Assembly: GCA_946405045.1 (NCBI GenBank)
Contig: CAMJFV010000033.1
Coordinates: 1-12,474 of the forward strand
DNA: 12,474 bases
From: an uncultured Bacteroidales bacterium
GTDB lineage: Bacteria > Bacteroidota > Bacteroidia > Bacteroidales > Paludibacteraceae
Reading direction: 5' to 3'
The notes under the pieces were generated by a model that worked only from the letters and a program-made list of their open reading frames with translations, ran no database searches and was not told the DNA's origin. The translations under genes and the position numbers were made by a program. Numbering within the stretch: the first letter of the stretch is position 1; every line of letters starts with the position of its first letter. This document shows positions 6,612 through 12,474 of this stretch, in pieces.

Positions 6612-7141
6612 TTGAAGAAGCTGAAATTGACGTGTCCGTAATTGCGGTGACGGAAGAAATGATCGTCGTCGCTGAAATCAAAATCTTTCGGATGCTCCAA
6701 AATGAGCATGCCATCCTCTGCCAACAGACCTAAATCTGCCACCAACTGTGGAATCTCCTTTAATCGTTCATGTGAATATGGAGGGTCGGCAAATATGATG
6801 TCGTACTTGCGGCCACATTTCTCGATGAATTTGAAACTGTCACCTTTGATTATTTCCCACGAATCTTTGAGATTCAGTTCGTCTCTTGTCTTTCGAATGA
6901 AATTGAAATTGATCTGGTTCATCTCAATGAGTGTCACGTCTGTGCAACCTCTGGAGATGAATTCCAAACTTATGCTTCCTGTCCCACCAAACATGTCAAG
7001 CACGGCCAATTCTTCAAAATCCACTTCGTTGTTGAGGATGTTGAACAAACCTTCTTTGGCTATGTCTGTAGTGGGGCGAGCCTTCAGGTTTGCTGGAGGC
7101 GACAATCGTCGGCCTTTTAAGAAACCGCTTACTATACGCAT
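6608..7141 (-). CDS. rsmD: 16S rRNA (guanine(966)-N(2))-methyltransferase
   Basis: SAM-dependent methyltransferase that modifies G966 of 16S rRNA (E. coli numbering) during assembly of the small ribosomal subunit. The 177-residue length is normal. Family hallmarks are all present: MRIVSGFLKGRRL at the N-terminus, RPTTDIAKEGLFNIL at 22-36, the SAM-binding loop LDMFGGTGSISLE at 48-60, the acidic ribose-binding LIEMN at 71-75, and the catalytic DPPY at 119-122. It begins inside the last codons of the DUF3822 gene (10-base overlap) and ends with a four-base overlap with folB, so the three genes should be on one transcript. Bacteroidota commonly pair DUF3822 with rsmD. Confidence 0.96.
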   Translation of the reverse strand: MRIVSGFLKGRRLSPPANLKARPTTDIAKEGLFNILNNEVDFEELAVLDMFGGTGSISLEFISRGCTDVTLIEMNQINFNFIRKTRDELNLKDSWEIIKGDSFKFIEKCGRKYDIIFADPPYSHERLKEIPQLVADLGLLAEDGMLILEHPKDFDFSDDDHFFRHRNYGHVNFSFFK

Positions 7142-7974
7142 ATCGGAAGTTGATAGATTGTTAAAAACTGATGTTTGTTCTTTATGCTTGAGAATGCTGA
7201 TTTCTCCACGATTCCTTTCGGAGTGGCAGAAAACTCAATCTTCGCAATGTATTTTGCGAGATGGTTCACGACGGAGGAGTTTTCGTCAACCTCTCCGCTC
7301 ACTACACATTTGACATCGTATTGGTCGATATGGTAGTTGTCCATCAATCCAAGCACAAAGAAAAGAAACTCGTCTGCGGTCTGATATTGGAAGATGTTGG
7401 CAAGCTTCAGTTTGCCTCCTTCAATATAGATGACGTCCACAGAAGAGGTACGGATGTTAAGATGAAGGTATGAGCCTTTGCATTTTTTGCTGTTGAACAT
7501 TGCATTGAAAAGCAATGGCATCATCTGGCTGTGAATTGTCGCACTCGGTTTGTTGCGACGGATGATCTCCTCGTGTTTTTGAGGTATAGTGTAGACGACG
7601 GAGATCTCGTTTGTAGGCAATGTCTCAGTCAGTACCGTTGCACCGTCTACATTGCCAAAATTCAGCTCGGCAATCTTTTTCGCTTCCACATCTTCCAACA
7701 TTGGAGTGGGGAAGAGCGTGAATTGTTGAGTCTCATAGACGACGTTGGTCTTGAGATACTCAGCCGCTAACACATTGTTTGACCTGCATTCATCTGCGAA
7801 GATGTCGATGCCGTGACGGTTGCTGTCTATGATCTTTGTCATATACAGCAACTTGTTGTCGCTTTGATCAGACACAACAAAACAAAGTCCATCCGGCAAG
7901 ATGCGGATGGACAATATTTTGCTATAACTGTTAGCTGCGTCGAAATTGCGAATTGAATATTCTTTTCTCTGCAT
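7132..7974 (-). CDS. DUF3822 family protein, function unknown
   Basis: A 280-residue soluble protein with no signal peptide or membrane segment. Its opening IRNFDAANSYSKILSIRILPDGLCFVVSD, the mid-protein YLHLNIRTSSVDVIYIEGGKLKLANIFQYQTADEFLFFVLGLMD (about 164-211), and its position directly upstream of rsmD fit the Bacteroidota-specific DUF3822 family. I recall a family structure with an actin-like ATPase fold; the two similar halves with a strand-rich 'hxxhhh.gGkl' pattern agree, but I see no clear nucleotide-binding signature, so ATP binding is not claimed. The gene overlaps rsmD by 10 bases and follows the membrane-anchored protein gene by 9 bp. A role in ribosome maturation or envelope function is speculation from context only. 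Confidence 0.85.
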   Translation of the reverse strand: MQRKEYSIRNFDAANSYSKILSIRILPDGLCFVVSDQSDNKLLYMTKIIDSNRHGIDIFADECRSNNVLAAEYLKTNVVYETQQFTLFPTPMLEDVEAKKIAELNFGNVDGATVLTETLPTNEISVVYTIPQKHEEIIRRNKPSATIHSQMMPLLFNAMFNSKKCKGSYLHLNIRTSSVDVIYIEGGKLKLANIFQYQTADEFLFFVLGLMDNYHIDQYDVKCVVSGEVDENSSVVNHLAKYIAKIEFSATPKGIVEKSAFSSIKNKHQFLTIYQLPICV

Positions 7975-7983
7975 CTTATGCTA

Positions 7984-8676
7984 TTACTCCCAGTTTCCTG
8001 CGTTGTTGTTTGGAGTCACGATGTCTCCAACCTTCAAGCCAGGGTACTTGTCTGTCTTCTTAGCCTCATCGCAAAGGTTTACAATCTCGCGGTGGTTCAA
8101 ACCGTTCAAGTAAACTGTGTATGGAGCTCTAGCCTCAAACAAAGGCAATGGAAGACCTGATTTTGTTGACTGAGTGACTGTGTCAAGCTCGAATTTAGCA
8201 CCACCTGAGTAAGGAATGAATGCAAGTGAATCTGGATTGAAACCAGCAGGGAAAATGCTTGACAATACACTTACGTATGATGTATCACGCTTGAAGTTTG
8301 CTTTGAACTCCTCGAAATCTGTAATACCACATGCTGCAGCTGAATCAGCCAAGTTCTCTGCGATGAAATGAAGAGCCTTCTGCTCTGTCAATCCCTTAGA
8401 CAACTGCTCGTCTGTGATCTCACCTTGCTTGTAGATCTGAGCCTTCTGACCATTCTTAACGAAATCGATTAGCTCATCAAAACTTCCTGCATAACGTCCG
8501 TTCTGATCCTTGTACTCGATCTGTGCCTTACGGATGTCAATCAAGCGAGCGATGATTGGTTTCTGACGGAAATCTCTCTGCTCTTGGAATTCAATAGGAG
8601 TGTTGATGCTGTCGTAGCACAACCAAATCAAGAAAAGTGATGCCAAAACAAGCATCGATGTGATTACATACCTCAT
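7984..8676 (-). CDS. Membrane-anchored extracytoplasmic protein, unknown function
   Basis: I do not recognise a named family. The 230 residues start with a short cytoplasmic stub (MRY) and one hydrophobic helix at about 4-21, with no lipobox and no clear cleavage site, so it probably stays anchored in the inner membrane with the rest in the periplasm. Residues 40-76 (PIIARLIDIRKAQIEYKDQNGRYAGSFDELIDFVKNG) resemble the early part of pseudopilin-like proteins, where a long helix leads into a 'Y..NG.YA.sf..L' turn, but the prepilin peptidase site (G followed by FTLIE-like residues) is absent. The C-terminal half is rich in short strands and contains FEARAPYTVYLNGL (180-193). It heads the eight-gene run, with a good -7 promoter element 42 bases upstream, and is 9 bp ahead of the DUF3822 gene. 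Confidence 0.8.
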   Translation of the reverse strand: MRYVITSMLVLASLFLIWLCYDSINTPIEFQEQRDFRQKPIIARLIDIRKAQIEYKDQNGRYAGSFDELIDFVKNGQKAQIYKQGEITDEQLSKGLTEQKALHFIAENLADSAAACGITDFEEFKANFKRDTSYVSVLSSIFPAGFNPDSLAFIPYSGGAKFELDTVTQSTKSGLPLPLFEARAPYTVYLNGLNHREIVNLCDEAKKTDKYPGLKVGDIVTPNNNAGNWE

Positions 8677-8717
8677 TTTTATAGTCTATTTTTTGTTTTT
8701 ACTTTGTTATTGTTTTG

Positions 8718-8725
8718 CAAAAATA
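8718..8725 (-). promoter_or_regulatory. -7 promoter element for the eight-gene minus-strand run
   Basis: On the minus strand this reads TATTTTTG, a perfect match to the Bacteroidota TAnnTTTG -7 consensus and identical to the purN -7 element. Transcription would start near 8711, leaving a leader of about 35 bases. The -33 box is poor; the nearest candidate is ATTG at 8749-8752, spaced two bases wider than usual. I found no perfect match for the divergent helicase gene. Confidence 0.5.
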
Positions 8726-8774
8726 AAAATATTTAGAATTTTGCGTTGCAATTTTGTCTTTTTATTTGCAGTTT

Positions 8775-10181
8775 ATGGATTATAAATCGCTACAATCGCT
8801 AATTATTGCCAATATTGGTCATAAACCGACACAACTTCAGTCGATGTGCGCTCAGGCATTGTCGCTCTTTATATGTGCTGGTGAGGATCGGTCTGCCTTT
8901 GTTCTCCGTGGATATGCAGGTACGGGAAAGACGACGATTATCAGTTCGCTTATCAAGGCTTTGCGTTCTGTCCACTATAATGTTGTGCTTCTTGCCCCTA
9001 CAGGTAGGGCTGCAAAGGTGCTGTCTGACTATTCTGGTATGCCTGCCTACACAATCCATAAGTGGATTTATCAGATGGGTACTGGAATGGACAGAATGGA
9101 GGTGAATGCGATTGCCACCAACCGTTTCCGTGACACTCTTTTTGTGGTTGACGAGGCTTCCATGATCAGCGATCAAAAGATAGGTGATTCCACGGATCTG
9201 CTGTCAGACTTGGTGGAGTATGTTTACGAGGGTATCGGATGCCAGCTTCTTTTGTGTGGCGATACAGCCCAGCTCCCTCCCGTCTTCCTTGATTATTCTC
9301 CTGCTCTCGATAATTCCACGCTCGAGCGACTTGGCTTGACTGTATATGGCGGTGTGTTGACGGAGGTCGTGCGTCAGCAGTCGGATAGCGGTATCCTGGT
9401 CAATGCGACCATGCTGCGTGACAAAATCAATGAGGGAATGTGTGATTTCGAGTTTCCTGAATTTGAAGTTGACGGATATAAAGACATCTGTCATGCTGAT
9501 CCGCAGGAACTGGTGGAGACTATCGCGTCGTGCTATAGCAAATATGGGGAAGACGATACGATTATCATCACTCGTTACAATGCTCGTGCGAAACTTTTCA
9601 ATCAGGCTGTCCGTGCACGTGTGCTCGACAGAGATGATGAGCTATGTGGTGGTGACGCATTGATGGTTGTCGCCAACAATTATTATTGGTCGAAGACGAT
9701 TCCAGAGATGAGTTTTATCGCAAATGGAGATACTGCATCTGTGAAGAGAGTCCGAAAAATCACTGAACTATACGGACATAAGTATGCGGATGTGACACTC
9801 TATTTCAATGATTATGATGTCGAGTTGGAGGCGACGGTGATGATGGATCTGCTGCACAACGACTCTCCGTCGCTCAGCCAGAAAGAGTGGCAAGACCTTT
9901 ATTCTGCGGTTGAGGAGGATTACATGGATATCCCTACGCAGACAGAGAGACGTAAGATGATGCGTCAGGATAAGTATCTGAATGCGTTGCAGGTGAAATT
10001 TGCGTATGCCATCACGGCGCACAAGGCACAGGGTGGACAGTGGTCGGCAGTCTTCATTGATCCGGGACTCATTCGTGCTGAGCAACTCGACACTAATTTC
10101 TATCGCTGGATCTATACCTCCTTGACTCGTTCAACGAAGGAGGTCTATCTGATCAATTGGCGATGTGCGGATTTGGAATGA
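8775..10181 (+). CDS. Stand-alone superfamily 1 DNA helicase, RecD2/Dda-like
   Basis: ATP-dependent DNA helicase of 468 residues, much shorter than full RecD2, with no RecB/RecC partners nearby. SF1 motifs in order: Walker A GYAGTGKTT (46-54), motif Ia APTGRAAKVL (74-83), Walker B VVDEAS (124-129), motif III GDTAQLPPV (162-170), motif IV region ITRYNARAKLFNQ (265-277), motif V AITAHKAQGGQW (412-423) and motif VI RWIYTSLTRS (444-453). Between IV and V, IANGDTASVKRVRKI (315-329) opens a beta-rich segment like the SH3-type insert of RecD2/Dda helicases. The ATG at 8775 is chosen over an in-frame TTG at 8754. It diverges from the eight-gene run. Bacteroidota annotations call this family 'ATP-dependent RecD-like helicase' or 'exodeoxyribonuclease V alpha'; 5'-3' polarity is expected from the family, not shown here. 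Confidence 0.92.
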   Translation: MDYKSLQSLIIANIGHKPTQLQSMCAQALSLFICAGEDRSAFVLRGYAGTGKTTIISSLIKALRSVHYNVVLLAPTGRAAKVLSDYSGMPAYTIHKWIYQMGTGMDRMEVNAIATNRFRDTLFVVDEASMISDQKIGDSTDLLSDLVEYVYEGIGCQLLLCGDTAQLPPVFLDYSPALDNSTLERLGLTVYGGVLTEVVRQQSDSGILVNATMLRDKINEGMCDFEFPEFEVDGYKDICHADPQELVETIASCYSKYGEDDTIIITRYNARAKLFNQAVRARVLDRDDELCGGDALMVVANNYYWSKTIPEMSFIANGDTASVKRVRKITELYGHKYADVTLYFNDYDVELEATVMMDLLHNDSPSLSQKEWQDLYSAVEEDYMDIPTQTERRKMMRQDKYLNALQVKFAYAITAHKAQGGQWSAVFIDPGLIRAEQLDTNFYRWIYTSLTRSTKEVYLINWRCADLE

Positions 10182-10269
10182 ATTATAAATGCGGAATGCA
10201 AAATGCGAAATTATGAATGTTCCCAACAGATGGATTATCCCCACAATTATGCATTACGCATTATGAATT
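10181..10269. repeat. Imperfect inverted-repeat element between convergent genes
   Basis: The right arm at 10245-10269, read on the minus strand (AATTCATAATGCG then TAATGCATAATT), matches the left arm at 10181-10204 (AATTATAAATGCG then GAATGCAAAAT) with a few substitutions and indels. About 40 bases lie between, including a second ATTATGAAT at 10211-10219. The element starts at the helicase stop and its right end touches the stop codon of the FISUMP protein gene. Such AT-rich TGCATTACGCATTATG-like strings are, as I recall, common between genes in Bacteroidales. It may act as a two-way transcription barrier, but it has no clean U-tract hairpin. Confidence 0.65.
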
Positions 10270-12474
10270 TATTTAATGATAACCTTCGTCGACTGATTGC
10301 CGTCAGTCACCACATAAACCCCTTTTGAAACAGATTGTTTGATCTCTGCGCTTCCATTAGCATCAGTTGTTCCGGAAGCGACAATCTTTCCGTTCATTTC
10401 AAACACCTGAATCTTGGCATTGGGTTGTGCGTCGACAACATAGATTGTTCCGTTTGCTACATAAACCTGCAGTGCTTGGCTGCTTATTGTAGAATATCCT
10501 GTAACATTTTTATTCACAACCGGACGAACGGAAAGTCCATTGCGGCGCTCTATGGGTGCAAATGAATATCCACTCTTAGTGCTTAACATAAAGCGATAAG
10601 CATCATCATCTTCCTCCTCAAAGAGCGAAGACGACCAATATACGCCGTTGATACCCACGGAGTTGATGATTCGTGAATTATAGCGGTAACCAGCGGCAGG
10701 GAAAAAGACAAAGTTGCCGTTCTTTGCTGTGAATTTAGTTCCAGAAACTCCTTTTATCTCTGTCCAATTGAATTCGCAATTCTCTGTGAGTTCTTTCAAC
10801 TCTTCATTAGTAGGCATTCTCCACTCTCCTCCCCAGTTGGCAGTTGCTGCATCATCCTCAGGTAGAAGTGTAGTGAAATCGTCAATTGTACCTGGATATT
10901 CTTTGCCTGTATTATACTTTGTCAAGGTATCCAATTGCCATTTCTGTAAGACATCTTCCGTTAAACTTACTTTCGCATATTTGTATGTGTTCCAGTCGTA
11001 AACATCCTTCGGTTCTGTCTCTCCCCATGCGAAATAGTTTCCAAACTCTGTCGGCTTGGTTGCTCCCACGTTGTATGTCGCCCAAAGAGTTCCGCTTGGA
11101 AGATCAAAGTCGACGTAGCCGTGGCCAGCTATCTCTCCACTGACCGTAAAGGTATCCTTTATTATCTCTTTGTATTGAGCATAGATGTCCAAATCTTTCG
11201 TGACATTTGTGAAAGAAGTGTCGCTCCAACCGATGAATTCGTAGCCATCTAAAGCAGGTGCTTCAACTGGAGTTGCAGATTTTCCTTTCTCCACATTCTG
11301 ACTCTCTATCAAGACGCTGTCCTTCGTGTAGAATGATACAACGTATTTTTCGATATTAGAAACTTTATTCACAACCGCACGAACAGGATAGCCTTTGTAG
11401 CGTTTGTTAATCACATTGAATTCGACAGTCTTCTCTCTGCAATACAAGTAGCTAGCTTGGTTATCGTTGACCTCGTAGAGTGAGGATGACCAGTAAGAAC
11501 CGCTGTAGTCCACTTCTTTAATAGTTGAATCATTGCGGTAGCCTGTGGCAGGAAGGAAAATGTGAATGTCGGAAGATTCGTTGTAGGATAAGGAAGGATC
11601 TTCATTCCAAGGAGCGATAAATTGTCCTTTGTCGCTCTCTTCCTTCGCCTTATAGAAGATTACACCAAATACATCTGTCCCGTTATAGTTGTCCGTCCAT
11701 ACAACATAGCAGTTTTTATAAAGTTCCTCCTGCTCTTCTTTAGTAGGCATTCTCCATTTTTCACCCCAGTTGGCGGTAGCAGCGTCATCCTCAGGAAGAA
11801 GTGAAGTGAGATTATCAATTGTGCTTGGATATTCTTTGCCTGAATTATACTTTGTCAAAGAGTCCAATTGCCATTTTTCTAAGAAATTATCCGTGAAACT
11901 TGCCTTAGCATATTTGTATGTGTTCCAGTCATACACTTCCTTTGGCTCAGTCTCGCCCCATGCGAAATAGTCGCCATACTCTGTCGGCTTGGTTGCTCCC
12001 ACGTTGTATGTTGCCCAAAGAGTTCCACTTGGCAGGCCAAGATCTATATAGTCGTGACCAGCTATTTGTCCGCTGACTGGCAAGCTTTGAGTAGTGTCTT
12101 TCTTCTCCCATTTTAGGATATTCGAATTCTGAGAGAAATCCTTAACTTCCATCCAAATCAACAGACTATCATATTTACTATTAAAATAGACATCATGCAA
12201 TGTTATTTTGTAAACAGAATCGTTTTCCTGAACATAGTCACATGTCACGCCTGTTTTTGAGAAGAGATAAGAATTCAAATAGAAATAATCGGTCTTTTTG
12301 CTATCATAATAATCTCCTTCGATACCACGCACTCTTTCTCTCTCAACATTTGAATAAAACGAAAGAGTTATATAACCTGATGTGTCGATATTAGCGATGT
12401 CACTCATATCCAATCCCCATATAGAGTCTCCTATCACTTCAACCGTGACGACGGTATCGCACACAATGTTCTTT
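10269..12474 (-). CDS. T9SS cargo protein with two FISUMP domains and an InlB-type repeat (N-terminus outside window)
   Basis: Probable cell-surface or secreted protein of unknown ligand. The frame is open to base 12474 with no credible start, so the N-terminus is missing; numbering here begins at the GTG codon at 12464. Order: an unassigned beta-rich region 1-127; FISUMP (Fib_succ_major) domain 1 at about 136-366, with YIDLGLPSGTLWATYNVGA, GDYFAWGETEP and WRMPT; an InlB B/Listeria-Bacteroides repeat at about 374-432 (VSFYTKDS...YEFIGWSDTSFTNVTKDLDIYAQYK); FISUMP domain 2 at about 447-651; and a C-terminal T9SS type A-like sorting domain at about 664-731 (IQVFEMNGKIVASG, KGVYVVTDGNQSTKVIIK). 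The sorting domain predicts export by type IX secretion and removal of the tail at the surface. The signal peptide should lie beyond the window. The two FISUMP domains share long near-identical DNA, pointing to internal duplication. Confidence 0.9.
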   Translation of the reverse strand, partial: KNIVCDTVVTVEVIGDSIWGLDMSDIANIDTSGYITLSFYSNVERERVRGIEGDYYDSKKTDYFYLNSYLFSKTGVTCDYVQENDSVYKITLHDVYFNSKYDSLLIWMEVKDFSQNSNILKWEKKDTTQSLPVSGQIAGHDYIDLGLPSGTLWATYNVGATKPTEYGDYFAWGETEPKEVYDWNTYKYAKASFTDNFLEKWQLDSLTKYNSGKEYPSTIDNLTSLLPEDDAATANWGEKWRMPTKEEQEELYKNCYVVWTDNYNGTDVFGVIFYKAKEESDKGQFIAPWNEDPSLSYNESSDIHIFLPATGYRNDSTIKEVDYSGSYWSSSLYEVNDNQASYLYCREKTVEFNVINKRYKGYPVRAVVNKVSNIEKYVVSFYTKDSVLIESQNVEKGKSATPVEAPALDGYEFIGWSDTSFTNVTKDLDIYAQYKEIIKDTFTVSGEIAGHGYVDFDLPSGTLWATYNVGATKPTEFGNYFAWGETEPKDVYDWNTYKYAKVSLTEDVLQKWQLDTLTKYNTGKEYPGTIDDFTTLLPEDDAATANWGGEWRMPTNEELKELTENCEFNWTEIKGVSGTKFTAKNGNFVFFPAAGYRYNSRIINSVGINGVYWSSSLFEEEDDDAYRFMLSTKSGYSFAPIERRNGLSVRPVVNKNVTGYSTISSQALQVYVANGTIYVVDAQPNAKIQVFEMNGKIVASGTTDANGSAEIKQSVSKGVYVVTDGNQSTKVIIK
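10808..11145. repeat. Intragenic duplication, copy A (FISUMP domain 2)
   Basis: Pairs with 11741-12078 at a constant offset of 933 bases (311 codons). Similarity covers the stretch from VSGEIAGHGYVDF to WRMPTNEE on the minus strand. By eye most bases are identical, with long exact runs such as the segment encoding LWATYNVGATKPTE. The remaining C-terminal half of each domain has diverged strongly. Confidence 0.9.
11741..12078. repeat. Intragenic duplication, copy B (FISUMP domain 1)
   Basis: Partner of 10808-11145. It encodes VSGQIAGHDYIDLGLPSGT through WRMPTKEE. It differs from copy A mainly by scattered, partly synonymous changes, and the two copies stay the same length throughout this stretch, so the duplication keeps the reading frame. 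Confidence 0.9.

Noticed and set aside
6702..7313. A 203-codon plus-strand open frame opposite rsmD and DUF3822
   Set aside because: It spans the junction of two well-supported minus-strand genes and its translation is low-complexity (S, R, L, M rich) with no recognisable motif.
8754..8774. TTG start for the helicase at 8754
   Set aside because: The ATG at 8775 is a better start codon, and the seven added residues are not part of the helicase fold.
10808..12078. CRISPR-like or other regular repeat array
   Set aside because: There are only two long copies 933 bases apart and both are coding FISUMP sequence, so this is domain duplication.
12462..12464. GTG at 12464 as the true start of the FISUMP protein
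   Set aside because: The frame stays open to the window edge and there is no signal peptide after this codon, whereas a T9SS cargo should have one; the real start is outside the window.

Overview
The window looks like chromosomal DNA of a Bacteroidales bacterium (Bacteroidota), probably a gut or rumen type. Four things point there: the acpP-fabF-rnc cluster with purN divergent from it, a DUF3822 gene overlapping rsmD, a perfect Bacteroidota promoter motif (TTTG then TAnnTTTG) before purN, and a FISUMP/InlB-repeat surface protein ending in a type IX secretion (T9SS) sorting domain. Nearly all of it is housekeeping DNA. I see no tRNA, rRNA, transposase, CRISPR array, phage gene or recognisable defence system.

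Layout. 1-1924 (minus): acyl carrier protein, FabF condensing enzyme and the N-terminal part of RNase III, one fatty-acid-synthesis operon that leaves the window at its left end. 2074-2637 (plus): purN, divergent from acpP, followed by a perfect 19-bp hairpin terminator at 2653-2694. 2695-2895: a gene-free stretch with two imperfect hairpins and a short direct repeat. 2896-8676 (minus): a run of eight tightly spaced genes, read right to left as a membrane-anchored protein of unknown function, a DUF3822 protein, rsmD, folB, a pyridoxamine kinase, xseA, xseB and an exported MORN/YwqK-type repeat protein. 8775-10181 (plus): a stand-alone RecD2/Dda-like superfamily 1 helicase, divergent from that run. 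10181-10269: an inverted-repeat element between convergent genes. 10269 to the right edge (minus): a large T9SS cargo protein with two FISUMP domains, cut off at its N-terminus by the window end.

How the genes relate. AcpP carries the acyl chain that FabF elongates. RNase III travels with them by conserved synteny rather than shared chemistry. The long minus-strand run mixes translation (rsmD), cofactor synthesis (folB for folate, pdxY/pdxK for B6) and DNA repair (xseA and xseB, the two subunits of exonuclease VII).

The most notable feature is a palindrome inside xseA. A perfect 10-bp inverted repeat, overlapping a duplicated 18-bp unit, adds roughly 15-20 in-frame residues to the large subunit just before its conserved IRGGG core. 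It looks like a small palindromic repeat that landed in a gene without breaking it. The T9SS protein also carries a clear internal duplication visible at the DNA level. I found no convincing new multi-gene system.
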